A stretch of DNA of 64,000 nt from Mytilus californianus (Eukaryota > Mollusca > Bivalvia > Mytilida > Mytilidae), in assembly GCF_021869535.1 (NCBI RefSeq), contig NW_026262712.1, positions 63,358,100 to 63,422,099 of the forward strand, written 5' to 3'. The notes under the pieces are model-generated. The model ran no database searches and was not told the origin of the DNA. It saw nothing but the letters and a program-made list of their open reading frames with translations. The translations under genes were made by a program, and so were the position numbers. Of this stretch, positions 40,245-52,629 are shown in pieces; within the stretch, counting starts at the first letter, position 1, and the number at the start of each line of letters is the position of its first letter.

Positions 40245-41255
40245 TATAAGGTGTATGATATAAAATAAGGAGATGTGGTATGATTGCCATTGAGAAAACT
40301 ATCCAGCAGAGTCCAAATTACACAGATTTAAGCAACTTTCCACCAGTACTAAATGGCGTAGATGTAAGCAACCATAGGTCTACAAACAGCCTTCAACAAT
40401 GAGCAAAACCCATAATGCATATAGTAAGCATTAAAAGGCCTTGAAATGACAAAATGTAATACAATTTAAACGAAAAAAATATGATTTTTAAACTTGGCTC
40501 TGGATTCAATATCAACATAATATGACATAAAACTTTTATTGAAATTCATGTAAATAAACAAAGGAATATTCAATAAAAAATTCCATTTCAAATTTTGGGA
40601 ACAATTGATATTGTTCAAGAAATATTTTACTCACAATTAAACCCAGACATGGTGATGAGTTTTGTCATTAATGCTATCGATATCTTTATGGAAACATTAT
40701 TTTAACATTACAATTCTACCATTTTTAAATTCAGACAAGCTTTGCTCATATCCATTTTTTCATGCCATTTTGAAAAGGCATATTGTTACTTTGATTATAT
40801 TAAAATATATATATATTTTTTGATATTCTAGAAACTAAATATTTTTTAATGTCTGCTTCAATTTTATAATCTTTTTTCATAAACTACTTCATAACCCTTT
40901 AAATAATAGTTTTTTTTCTAAATTTTTATCAATTACTTTTGCATATCTAGGAGAGTCATTATATTTTCAATGCACGAAATTACCCTCTAATAAGGTGTAT
41001 GATATAAAATAAAGAATTGTGGTATGATTGCCATTGAGAAAACTATCCAGCAGAGTCCAAATTACACAGATTTAAGCAACTATCCACCATTACCCAATGA
41101 TGTAGATGTAAGCAATTATAGGTCTAGGTACAGCCTTCAACAATGAGCAAAAACATACCCTATAACAAGCAATTATAGGTCTAGGTACAGCCTTCAACAA
41201 TGAGCAAAAACACCCTATAACAAGCAATTATAGGACTAGGTACAGCCTTCAACAA
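40245..41255. repeat. Dispersed mussel repeat with first copy of a segmental duplication
   Basis: 'aaggtgtatgatataaaata' with 'gtggtatgattgccattgag' occurs at about 40249 and again at 40993. 40440-40790 ('acaatttaaacgaaaaaaat', 'aacttggctctggattcaat', 'ctaccatttttaaattcaga') is nearly repeated at 43830-44180. Three units of the 58-bp repeat end the block. Confidence 0.75.
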
Positions 41256-41261
41256 TGAGCA

Positions 41262-43275
41262 ATAAAATGCTTCGCTGAGCTCAGCCTGATACGACCACAG
41301 AGGTCGAACCCTGAACAGTTGGGGCAAATTTGGACACAATATTCAAGCTTGATACTGTCTGAATTTGGATTGTAATCAAATTTGTGACATAATATAGGTT
41401 TTTGACACAAAACAAATGTGGTCAAAGATCTTATAAATCCATTGCTCAATACTGTGCAATTGAAGATTTCTTCTTGAAACTTTTCAAAAATTCGAAATTT
41501 TGAAAATCTTGAAAAAAAAATATGAATCCTTTAAAAAAAATTGGGAAAAAAATCCCCCCCCCCCCACTTTTTGAAACCCCCTTGGAGCAATAACCCCAAA
41601 ACTCAATCACAGCCTTTCCTTTGTAGTATGGAACCTTGTAGTACAATTTCAGAGGGATCCATAAATTTACACACAAGTTATTGTCTGGAAACTAGAAAAA
41701 TGCTTGTTTTTGGCCCTTTTTTGGCCCCTAATTCTTACATGTTTGGGGCAATTAACCCCAAACTCAATCCCAGCCTTCCCTTTGTTATATGGAACCTTGT
41801 GGTACAATGTCAGAGAGATCCATACACTTACACACAAGTTATTTTCTGGAAACTAGAAAAATGCTTGTTTGTGGCCCCTTTTTGGCCCTTAATTCCTAAA
41901 CTGTTGGCCCCATAACCCCTAAAATGAATCCCAACCTTCTACTTGTAGTATTAAACATTGTGGTACAATTTCAGAGCAATCGAAATACTTATACACAAGT
42001 TATTATCCTGAAACTAGAAAAATGCTTGTTTTGGGCCCCTTTTTTTGGCCCCTATTTCCTAAACAGTTGGGACCATCATCCCCAAAATCAATCCCAACCT
42101 TCCTTTTGTGGTATTGAACCTTCTTAAACAAGAGGCTCTCAAAAGCCTGAATCGCTCACCTGTATTTCAGAGGGAAGATTTTTAGATGTTAGCAAACTTG
42201 ATGAACAAATTGTGTAAAATTGTCTTTAAAGGGTAATAACTCCTTAAGGGGTCAATTGACAATTTTGGTCATATTAACTTTTTTGTAGATCTTACTTTGC
42301 TGAACATTATTGCTGCTTACAGTTTATATATATCTATAATAATATTCAAAATACTAACATTAAACTGCAAAATTTTGTTAAAACTACCAATTCAGTGGCA
42401 GCAACCCAACAATGGGTTGTTCGATTCATCTGAAAATTTCAGGGCCGATATATCTTGACCAATTAAACAATTTTACCCCTGTCACATTTGCTCAAAAAGA
42501 TTTAGTTTTTGAGATATAAGCCAAAAACTGCATTTGACCCTTATGTTCTATTTTTAGCCATGGCGGCCATGTTTGTCGATGGATACAAACTTCGGATACA
42601 ATTTGTAAACAAGATACCCTAAGGAATATTTAGTTTAAAGTTTGAAGGTAATTAGCCCAGTAGTTTCAGAGGAGAAGATTTTTAAATGTTAGCAAACTTG
42701 ATGAACAAATTGTGTAAAATTGTCTTTAAAGGGCAATAACTCCTTAAGGGGTCAATTAACATTTATGGTCATATTAACTTTTTTGTAGATCTTACTTTGC
42801 TGAACATTATTGCTGCTTACAGTTTATATATATTTATAATAATATTCAAAATACTAACATTAAACTTCAGAGCTGATAGATCTTGACCAATTGAACAATT
42901 TTACCCCCATGTCAGATTTGCTCTAAAAGCTTTAGTTTTTGAGATATTAGCCAAAAACTGCATGGATCAAACTTCGGATACAATTTATAAACTAGATACC
43001 CTAAGGAACATTTAGTTAAAGTTTGAAGGTATTTGGCCCAGTAGTTTTAGAGGAGAAGATTTTTGAAATAGTTTACGACAAGGGACGACAGACGACGGAT
43101 GCCAAGTGATGGCATAAGCTCACATGGGGCCCCGGTGAACTAAAAATTTCATAAAGATCCATTCACTTAAACTAAAGTTATTGTCCGGAAACCAATGTGT
43201 CTTCGGACGACGACGCAGACGTAGATTACGTCATACCATTATACGATCCCAAAAAAAAATTGCTGTCGTAAAAAA
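41262..43275 (+). repeat. Dispersed repeat ('cgaccacagaggtcgaaccctg' family), copy 2, interrupted
   Basis: Starts 'atgcttcgctgagctcagcc' and ends 'gtcttcggacgacgacgcag', then 'tgctgtcgtaaaaa'. Contains three units 'aactagaaaaatgcttgttt' and 'ggccccta'. Interrupted at 42126-43142 by a 'gagcctgaatcgctcacctg' element. Confidence 0.75.
42126..43142 (+). repeat. 'gcctgaatcgctcacctg' element inserted in another repeat
   Basis: From 'aaacaagaggctctcaaaag' to 'ggcataagctcacatggggc' and 'cccggtgaac'. The surrounding repeat resumes at 'atttcataaagatccattca'. Matches 57463-59946 apart from the hAT. Confidence 0.75.
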
Positions 43276-43815
43276 ACACCCTATAACAAGCAATTATAGG
43301 TCTAGGTACAGCCTTCAACAATGAGCAAAACCCGTACCCTATAGTAAGCAACTATAGGTCTAGGTACAGCCTTCAACAATGAGCAAAACCCATACCCCAT
43401 AGTAAGCAACTATAGGTCTAGGTACAGCTTCAACAATGAGCAAAACCCATACGCTATAGTAAGCAACTATAGGTCTAGGTACAGCCTTCAACAATGAGCA
43501 AAACCCATACCCTATAGTAAGCAACTTTAGGTCTAGGTACAGCCTTCAACAATGAGCAAAACCCATACCCCATAGTAAGCAACTATAGGTCTAGGTACAG
43601 CCTTCAACAATGAGCAAAACCCATACGCTATAGTAAGCAACTATAGGTCTAGGTACAGCCTTTAACAATGAGCAAAACCAATACCCTATAGTAAGCAACT
43701 ATAGGTCTAGGTACAGCCTTCAACAATGAGCAAAACCCATACGATATAGTAAGCAACTATAGGTCTAGGTACAGCCTTCAACAATGAGCAAAACCCATAC
43801 CCTATAGTAAGCAAT
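43276..43815 (+). repeat. 58-bp tandem array (about 9 copies)
   Basis: Unit 'agtaagcaactataggtcta', 'ggtacagccttcaacaatga', 'gcaaaacccataccctat', period 58 (starts at 43343, 43401 and onward). The unit is an internal piece of the dispersed mussel repeat; three shorter units occur at 41128-41252. Confidence 0.92.
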
Positions 43816-44185
43816 TAAAGGGTTGGACATGACAAAATGTAATACAATTTAAACAAGAAAACCATGATTTTTACTTAATCAAGAAAAACTTGGCTCTGGA
43901 TTCAATATCAACACAATATGACATAAAACTTTTATTGAAATTCAGGTAAATAAACAAAGGAAAATTCAATAACAAATTCCATTTCAAATTTTGTTAACAA
44001 TTGATACTCGTCAAAAAATATATTACTCACAATTGAATCCAGACATGGTGATGAGTTTACCATTAATGCTATTCATATCTTTATGGAAACATTATTTTAA
44101 CATTACAATTCTACCATTTTTAAATTCAGACAGGCTTTGCTCATATCCATTTTTACATGCCATTTTGAAAAAGCACAGATTTTTA
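43816..44185. repeat. Second copy of the duplicated segment
   Basis: Matches 40440-40790 over most of its length ('gacatgacaaaatgtaatac', 'aacttggctctggattcaat', 'acatggtgatgagtt', 'ctaccatttttaaattcaga'). Confidence 0.75.
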
Positions 44186-44189
44186 TTCA

Positions 44190-45290
44190 TATTAGACACA
44201 AATGAATATAAGAAAATATTGTTTTAATTAAATAAATTAATTTTTGAACGAAAACTACACTTTCCTGTCCCTTATATTTTTTTTAACAATAGGAATAATA
44301 TCTTCTCATTTTTATGAGAAAAAAAAAATTCTTTTAACAAAGGAAGACACTAAAATGTGCATACTTACAAAGTACAAGTTTTATTGACTCAGCTGAAATA
44401 CTATTACATGAACAAATAAACATATTTAATATTGCTATGAATGAATCTTAATTTAATTGTATGTTATTTTATTTATTCAATGGGTTAATCTTTATATCAT
44501 GGTTTTGGTGGGAATGTTCTATCTTTGATTTTATTTTTAGAAATAATTTATAGTAAACTTTATTTATATTCTAAAAACTAAATCTTTTACCGTCTGCATC
44601 AATTTTTTCATAACCTACTCCATAACCTTTTTAATAATAGTTATTCTTAATCGATTCCTTTTGCATTTTTAACAGTAATTTGTGCATGTTTTATTTCATG
44701 GGGGTCTGTATGGGGTTTACAGAATAGAGAATAGTCGACAAAAAGTACAGAATAAAGGGAAAGAATAAAGGATAGAGAATAAAAGAATAATGGGTAAAAT
44801 AAATAAAGAAAAGAGAAAAATGGTCTAAAAAATTAAAGAAGAAAGAAATAAAGGACCCCCCATCCACTCTTTCATGAATATCAAGAAAGTTAAAACCTTA
44901 TAAACTCTTATGTATTATCCTTTTTTTCTTTCACCGAGGATAGAGTGCAAAGTGTTATTTGCATATATGTTAAAATGTTCACAAATGAATAGAATTTGTC
45001 AAATTATGCTATTATCCAACACACAAGACATTCCTTCCTACTATGAATATAAGAAAATATAGGAATTACATCAATGAAACAGCAACCCAATATGACACAA
45101 AAACCATGAGACATCTACAATTATCATCAATTACATGTATTATGACTTGTCACAATTCATCTAAGAAGAACAGCTGTCTTTTTCCAGAAATAAAATGTAA
45201 AATAAACAAGATTGCATGTGTATTTGTTCTAATCATACCCCTACTTGTAATTTAAAGTTTTGGAAAACAGAAAGTGGGTGTCTGAAATAT
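44190..45290. other. Non-genic stretch
   Basis: A purine-rich tract at 44720-44870 ('agaataaaggataga' variants) is the only structure noted; no supported gene. Confidence 0.4.
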
Positions 45291-45345
45291 GAGAAATAAA
45301 GTTCACATGTTACAACTCATTACTGCCAAGCTGTAGACTAAAGAT

Positions 45346-46615
45346 GATTGATTGGTTGATTTTCGTGGTGGTCAGTTTTTATAGGTGGAGGAAGCCAGAC
45401 AGTCAGGATTCTACTTCGTCAAAATTATCTCCTCATTTCGCCATCTTATTTTAATAATCGTAAAAATGGAAGCCATTGCAGTGATGATGCGCTGTCAATT
45501 TCGCTCTTGAAAACCAATAAATTTATCCACATAGCATCACTATGATCCTTATATGCCAGTTGTACTTTAAAAGACAAATGTATCCACTAGCTATTTAGAA
45601 TCATTTAATGTACTTTTATGCATTTGGTCAACATAAAACTATTATCTGATCGGTTGTCAGGGGGAATTTTTCGAAAGCTCAAAATATTTAAAAAAATTCT
45701 AATTAAATATTTCGTGGAAGGGCAGACTAAAAATTTTCAGATGTTGAAGACTCATTACCCTAGATAACACACCAAAAACATGTTATGCATTTTTAAGATC
45801 CACTTGAAAAGTCTGTCGTCAAGTACTTTTAGCAAAATTTTGTTATTCGAACACATCTTCTCTGTTGTTATGACTCATTAGAAAGGTATTTCATTTGACC
45901 CATATATTTCATTTTATAGTACTGTAAATTTTTAATGTTATTATATCAACCTAGAGCCTAAATATATAAAAATAATAGAATCTGAAGCGAGATGATGTAT
46001 CAAATATTTTTCTTTTATACGTTTTCAAGACAGAATAGTCAACTCAAACACGCCTAAACATATAAAGGTGTACTCGACTTTCTCTTTTCGATAAAATTAT
46101 TGCCCATTTTGGGGATTTTTTGCCAAAAAACTGTCGCCTTGGAATTTTTTTTGGCGGAATTTATGCTTATGCAAAAAAAGATCCACATGTATTTGCACCT
46201 ACCACAATCGACTGTTTTGTGAAAATTTGTCTATAATTCAAAAGTTTACAAATATCTCAAAGCTCCATACCATAATTTAAGTAAAAAGTTTTTACTAAAA
46301 ACTCATACATTAGAGGCATACAATCCTAAATTAGGCACTTTCATTAAACTTTTAAAGCCCATAGAAACAGATGTAAACAATTCAAATTTACCAACTTGGC
46401 TTTTTTTTCCTTCTCTATTAACAAAGAGTTCCATTTCTTTTGTTTAATTTCAACTGGGTTTCCGCCTGAGAGTGCCCAAAGAGAACCACTGACAATCCTG
46501 GTCAATTAACATTGGAGTCAAGGGCACCTGCCATGTGCTGGATTCCAACTTACTACTTCAGAGTTGACAGGCTAGTGATACAGTAGTTCGACTACTTAGA
46601 CTACTCCGCCACATA
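45346..46615 (-). mobile_element. tRNA-derived SINE split by about 1 kb of other sequence
   Basis: The tail and part of the body are at 45346-45410 ('gattgattgg...ggtggaggaagccag'); the rest of the body and head are at about 46467-46615 ('gagaaccac...tagttcgactactt'). The intervening stretch of about 1.05 kb shows no clear terminal repeats or coding capacity. Confidence 0.7.
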
Positions 46616-46995
46616 AGTGTGATGATTTCTCCCCCCCCCCCCCCCAACATTTTGTAAAATTCAAAGTATAGACAATCAGGTGGTAGATGTGAAAAGTGCT
46701 CACATGTTACAATTTATCACTTTCAAGCTTATCAAATATGAAGTTATTCTGTTTACTAGTTAGTATCTTAGAAAAATGTGACAGAAATGTATCTTGGACA
46801 AACAAACAGACAACTTGAAGGCAGTTCCCAGTCATACAGTGGGTGTAAAATAACATTAAAATGAAAGTACCACAATATCTATGATTTGTATCTGATATTT
46901 TAATAAACCAGTAATATTGCAACAGAAGTGATAAAACATATCAAAATATATAATATTGAATGTCAAGTGGATTTATTATAAAGGTATTTTGAGTA

Positions 46996-47200
46996 CTGTA
47001 AATTCAGAAATTATTGCGATGTTTTTATTATTGCGAAAAATGAGACAGGGTTTTAATCGCAATAATTTTAACTCGCATTTTGAAGTTTTTTATATGAATT
47101 AAACAGGATTTTTCTCAAAACCGCAAAAATTAAATCGCAGTTTAGTCTAAAATGACAAAATCGCAATAATAAATGGACGCAATAATTTCTGAATTTACAG
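46996..47200. mobile_element. mariner-type palindromic MITE
   Basis: 205 bp with near-perfect inverted ends CTGTAAATTCAGAAATTATT / AATAATTTCTGAATTTACAG, flanked by TA on both sides. Internal 'attgcg/cgcaat' repeats recur. No coding capacity. Confidence 0.85.
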
Positions 47201-47209
47201 TAATACATA

Positions 47210-48540
47210 ACAATAGGAAGATCATCTTAATAAATTTACATTGAATAAAATAGGATTTTCCTAAAGTGAAATTATTGAGAGGGGTTTTATATTTAGCCCT
47301 TATTTCACGAAAAAGGTAAAATTGTGAACATATCCCTAACCCCTAAATTAGATCTTTAAGGACAATAAGAATATTATAAAGTATAAGAAAGGGTAATAAT
47401 AAAACCTCACTAATTTACACATGTTTTGTAAATTTAAACTTCATGAAAAAAATCTTTACTGTAAGTTAAAGTTGATATTTCAATTTTCTGGAAACTCATA
47501 AGAATAAACAAAACAAAAAATTATAATCTGTGTTTTTGTCAGAGCGGATGATGGTTTCAGCTTATTTATATCTATCAAATTAAAACCTTGATCTGCTTTT
47601 ACATGGAATGCCCAAGCAAAAAATCTTTTAAATTTAAACCTAATTATTTTAGGTTTGATTCTTTTAAAAAACTTCTTTAATTTATATATTTACTGACAGT
47701 AGAAATCAGTTTCATGATAGCTGTAGAGTATTATGTTTTCCTGTCAGGCTGTCCATTACTTCGTTTCTTTTGGTGTCATATGAATACATATTCTTGTTTA
47801 TTTTATGTTTTAATTTCATTTCAAACATCTTTTTAATTATCAAAAATTCCAGTCAATTCTTTTTAAAAAAAATTGGCAAAATTTTTTCCCTAATATTATA
47901 AACAATATTAAATTCAATGAATTAAATATTCAGCTAATTTGAATGCAGAATGTTTCAATTTGTAGCAATTAACAAAACAGTTTAATCTATTAAGTATTAG
48001 GAACCATATAATAAAATTTGTATTTAACTCATGATCCACAGTGGGGGAGGGATCTTCCTATATAAAGGTACTGTAAACCGGGAAAATTTGTACAGTCTTT
48101 ATTTCATGATATACCAACTGAAACTCAATTTCACGCCGTTTTGAATTCTCGATTTGTAGAAGGCTGTACAGAATTTAGTAAATTATTTTAAAATGGCACA
48201 GTCATACATGTATCGTAAAGCAAGTGCTGAAAGTCGATCAAAAACCTTTTTGTCTATTAAACAAAGTGAACATTTTTCGTTGGTTCATTGATGCACATGA
48301 AGATTTCAAGATATTTGTGAAGTGAATTATATAAAGTAAAAGTAAACCCCTACATTTATGTTTACTTGTAACATTCACTATTAACATAAAAGAATGCTTT
48401 CAAATTAGTAAGATCAAATTAGAAGCTGCGAGGATTATGGCTAATTAATCAATCTTTTGATCATATTAATAAGTGTAGCAGATTAAATTTGGTTATTCAA
48501 TTAAAAAATTGTTGAAGGTGTCATTTACTTAATTGTCACA
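47210..48540. other. Non-genic stretch
   Basis: Nothing recognised as coding on either strand. Confidence 0.35.
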
Positions 48541-48566
48541 AGTGATGTTTTTTTTTATATACTTTG

Positions 48567-48998
48567 TGTAAATTTAGATGCGGAAATCATCGTTTGCCAG
48601 TGGAGACGGGAAGGTGGCAAACTATTCCGAGATCGGAAAGGTCTTGTCACCTCTGCAGCTCTACAGATATTGGCGATGAATTTCACTACATAATGTCATG
48701 CAATTTTTTCAACATAGAAAGAGAAAAATATTTACCACATTATTGTAACAAAAATGCTAACATTATTAAATTTAATCATATATTCTCATTTGAAAATGTT
48801 GTTGAACTAGAAAAATTGTGTAGATTTATACGATACATATAATTGAAAGTCTGTCCTCCTGGTTAGAGGAACTGTAATATTATTATATTGTTATTTATTT
48901 TCACACATGCGAAACACAATATGTATTATATATGAACTGTTATTTTCTCTGTAGCTATGTACTAGTTTATGAGAATAAAATCATTCATTCATTCATGT
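48567..48998 (+). pseudogene. 5'-truncated LINE: RT C-terminal zinc-binding segment and 3' tail
   Basis: An open frame of about 90 codons to TAA at 48842 encodes R-L-P-V-E-T-G-R-W...R-S-E-R-S-C-H-L-C-S-S...D-E-F-H-Y-I-M-S-C. The C-x2-C...H-x4-C pattern after a G-R-W motif is typical of the region downstream of the reverse transcriptase in jockey/CR1-like non-LTR retrotransposons. The roughly 150-nt 3' region ends in 'cattcattcattcatg', a microsatellite tail. No RT or endonuclease lies upstream, so this is a dead 3' fragment. It is not part of a host gene as far as can be seen. Confidence 0.8.
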
Positions 48999-49454
48999 TT
49001 ATATAACGATATCAATAATTTCCAGTTCCTTAAAATAAATTTCATATCAGTTTGACTTGGTTCTTTGCTTTTGCGCCAAAAAAATCCTTCATTTGCACCA
49101 CAAATCATATTTCATTTGCACCAAAATAATACATTTCAATTGCGCCATTAATACAGGTAAATAGTATAAATAATAGATCTATATTGTAAAGAGACTTCTA
49201 AAAAGAATGTTACAACTTAGTTTTGATAGCATAATATGATTGTATATATTAGTTTTTTAAATGCTGAGGTTGTACTTTTTGCTGGTCTAAACCATGGTTG
49301 ACTGTATCATTCAGTGTTTTTATAATGGTTTTGCTGTCAACATCTGTGGTGATTCTGGCTTTAAAACTTTTTGGGGGTACATCTATATGATTTATCTCCA
49401 TTTTTCAATCCATTAGATATCCTCTATTTTTCTCTGAATAAATTGTTATAAAAA

Positions 49455-49565
49455 TAAGGAGATGTGGTATGATTGCCAATGCGACAAGTATCCACCAAAG
49501 TTCAATTGAAGTGGATGTAAGCAATTATAGGCAATTGTATGGCCTTCAACAATGAGAAAAACCCT
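49455..49565. repeat. Short copy of the 'ggtatgattgccaatg' repeat
   Basis: 'aaggagatgtggtatgattg', 'ccaatgcgacaagtatccac' and 'ggccttcaacaatgag' match the units at 40250-40450. A further weak copy is at 50630-50740. Confidence 0.65.
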
Positions 49566-50784
49566 TAATGTATTGTCCTATTTGTCACCTCAAAAAATGT
49601 GAACACTATATATTGGTATGAACTCACTTACTTAAACAAAGGGGGGTGGGGGGCACACTCTACAACATTTCTTAAACGAGCCTCGTATTCAAGATACACC
49701 TTATATTAAAATGTGTCCGCTATATTACCTGTAAATTGGCACAAAAGCAGTATTTATTTTTGGCAAAAAAGAAATGGTGCATTTTTCAATCTTTGGTTTC
49801 TAACACTGCCTTTCATTAAGAAATAAATTTTTAATTTGTGATATAGATCTGTCGTCTGAAAAACTGTTGTTATAAATTGGCCCTGTATACATAATCCTAG
49901 GTTATTTGTATATGTTAATAGATGGTCTTCATTTTTTGAATTAGTTCTCCTTGAAATATTTGCAAACATTTTATTTTAGCGTTTCCACTCTAACAGCGAA
50001 AATAAAACTGCCACGAAAATTTCCCTGTTTACAGTATACACAGACGTATTGCTGGTACGGGTAACTTTTTTAAATGTCAAATATATCAATGGGGTGCAAT
50101 TTCGCAGAGAAAATATAACATTGGGTATAAATTTATATGTCAATGGGTCATAAATCTTCAACTTCTGTTAAGATGTTCATGTCTGTGTCATGATCTTATT
50201 AAAAAAAAAACACTTTTAGAAATGACATATATCAGAAAAAGAAACGGTACACAATTCTGATTTTTAGGGTGCAAATTGTATAAAATGTAAATCATCAATA
50301 CTTTAATATATATTTCCATAGACTGTAGATGCTATTTATAAAATAGAACATGTATCAGCATAATGCATAATAAGATGAAATCTGTCTTCCATAAAGTAAA
50401 ATTAACACATTAATCATTATTACATACTAAAGATTAAACTTTCAGGCCATTCAAATCAATGTTCTGTTGACAAGACTGTAACATTATGTATTCTAAGATA
50501 ACAAGACTGAAAATTCTTGCCTTTTTAATTTATTATGACTGAATACAAGTCTTATATTAAGAAATTTCACCTTTATCAATGAACCATAAGTAAGTTCAAG
50601 GTCAGTTTATCCAACACAAAGACATGAATATAAAGAGATGTGGGATAAATGTCAATGAGACAGCAACAAAAGCACAAAAATACCTAAAAAGATATAAAGA
50701 GGGCAATATAAACACTTCAACAATAGATAGACAGATGTCTATTCAATATGTCAAGCTGGCAATCATCACCAGTGATCAATTTCA

Positions 50785-50875
50785 CAAAAAATCTTAAGAG
50801 AAAAATTACTCCTAAGTCATGAACATTTCAGTATAACTCACGATCATTTTTTGTCGTAAGATTTTTTGTAAAAGT
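50785..50875. repeat. Small foldback element
   Basis: Arms 'ttcacaaaaaatcttaag' and 'cgtaagattttttgtaaa' in inverted orientation around about 50 nt. Confidence 0.6.
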
Positions 50876-51794
50876 TGTGAATAACAGAAATGATCAAAGA
50901 TCTGCCTTCAACACCAAATTCTCCTGATAACAAACACATGACATAAGACAACCACTGATGAGGTTCCTGACTTGGGAGGGGCTCATGAATATGTTTTGGG
51001 GTTACACTAGTTTTTGAGATCTCAACCCCCTTTTAATATCAATAACTGGACTATGAAAATTAACATTAAAAAATCATACAATATAAATCAGTACAGGAAA
51101 AGTACTTAACTTTAGAATAACAGTGTAATAGTTAACAAAACACAAGAACAATCTTATATTGGTTCTATAGACCATATAGGTTGGCTAACATTCAAGGTAG
51201 GTGAGAACCATTGAATTTTGAACCATGAATAATGAGGTCAAGGTCAAGTTACCCCTATTAGAGGAACATGTACATACAGTGATTCTATGGATAAGTTGAC
51301 CGACTACTCGTTACAATTAGAAACTGAGCTGAGCACTAAGAACTTAAGTAACAGAGAATATGACATAAGGGCAGGTACTTAATTATTGAGGCACCAAATT
51401 ATTGTATTCTATTTTTAAATAATTTTTTTCCAGGTTATCATGTTAAGAAGTATGAAAATGTCAAATATCAATTTCAATGTAAATTCAAAATATTTATTAA
51501 ACTATTGTTGTAAAACACACCATTAATCTGATTTGATAAACGTATTTACACTTTTGGTATTTAGCTAAATTTTGCCTCCGAATGACCTTAGATCTACTCC
51601 GAATCACCTTTTGACTTCAGGCAACAATCACTTTTTAATTGTGACGTCAAATGTTTTGAATTATGATGTCAAAGTTTACAGGAACCTGTGTGATTTTACG
51701 TAATGGCGGACAAATTTGCATACAAGTGTAAATACGTCTATAAAAGGGGAAGTTATCATAACTACCAAATCACAAGAATTTGAAAATAAAAAAT

Positions 51795-51857
51795 TCTTAA
51801 GGGTTCCGCGGAACCCAGTGTCTCGCCTACTTTTTCTGTTAATCGCAGGCTCAACAA
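51795..51857 (-). repeat. Hairpin-head fragment with GGGTTCCGCGGAACCC palindrome
   Basis: On the minus strand 'ttgttgagcctgcgatt', then 'aggcgagacactggg' and the perfect 16-bp palindrome at 51801-51816. The 'gagcctgcga...gcgagaca' frame matches the heads at 34991 and 52583-52622. Confidence 0.65.
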
Positions 51858-51869
51858 AAATGAGGAAGT

Positions 51870-52625
51870 AAATCAATAAAAATATTCCTCTTAATACTAT
51901 CTTTTGATTGTAAGAAGCTTCTGTCCAAGTTTGGTAAAATTCCAGGATAGTTTATGAATCTAATAAATGTTTTAAAACTTTAACTGCAGACTGAATGTAA
52001 TGTTAACTGAAAGAAAACAAAATTTCCTTCTAGATACTAGCATTTGATCATAAACAAGCTTCTGTCCAAGTTTGGTACAAATCCAAAATAGTATAAGAAA
52101 GTTATTAAAATTTTAAAAACTTTAACCACAGAGTGAATGTGTTGTTTCCTGGCAGAAAATCTAAGTCCATTTAAAAGTAAAATAAGGAAAAAATGGATTT
52201 ATTTTTTTATAAAATTTACTTCTAGATACTATCTTATGATCATAAACAAGCTTCTGTCCAAGTTTGGTACAAACCCAGGATAGTTTAAGAAAGTTATTAA
52301 AATTTTAAAAACTTTAACCACAGAGTGAATGTAATATTTACCGGCAGAAAAACTAAGTCCATTTATAAGTAAAATACAGAAAAAATGGAATTTTATTTTT
52401 ACAAAATTTACTTCTGGATACTATCTTATGATCATAAACAAGCTTCTGTCCAAGTTTGGTAGAAATCCAGGATAGTTTAAGAAAGTTATTAAAATTTCAA
52501 AAACTTTAACCACAGAGTGAATATTTGTGGACGCCGCCGACGACAACGACGACGACGACGCCGACGCCGACGGAATGTAGGATCGCTATGTCTCGCTTTT
52601 TCGACTAAAGTCGAAGGCTCGACAA
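51870..52625 (-). repeat. Hairpin-headed repeat with GTC tract and about 190-bp tandem body
   Basis: On the minus strand the head is at 52622-52583: GTCGAGCCTTCGACTTTAGT, then 'cgaaaaagcgagacatagcg'. A (GTC)n tract follows (52529-52573), then four units with 'taccaaacttggacagaagc' and 'ttgtttatgatc'. It has the same head as 34991 but a different body and a different trinucleotide. Confidence 0.8.
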
Positions 52626-52629
52626 AAAG

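Larger units (their letters stand above)
49000..51785. other. Mostly non-genic; scattered repeat scraps
   Basis: Apart from the repeats at 49455-49565, 50630-50740 and 50785-50875, nothing is recognised. A reverse fragment of the 'aatgaggtcaaggtca' repeat is at about 51230. Confidence 0.4.

Noticed and set aside
41541-41915. 124-residue plus-strand frame
   Set aside because: Spans units of a dispersed repeat, and the same peptide pattern repeats with each unit.
43276-43815. CRISPR-like array
   Set aside because: Units are contiguous 58-bp tandem repeats without unique spacers, in a eukaryotic genome.
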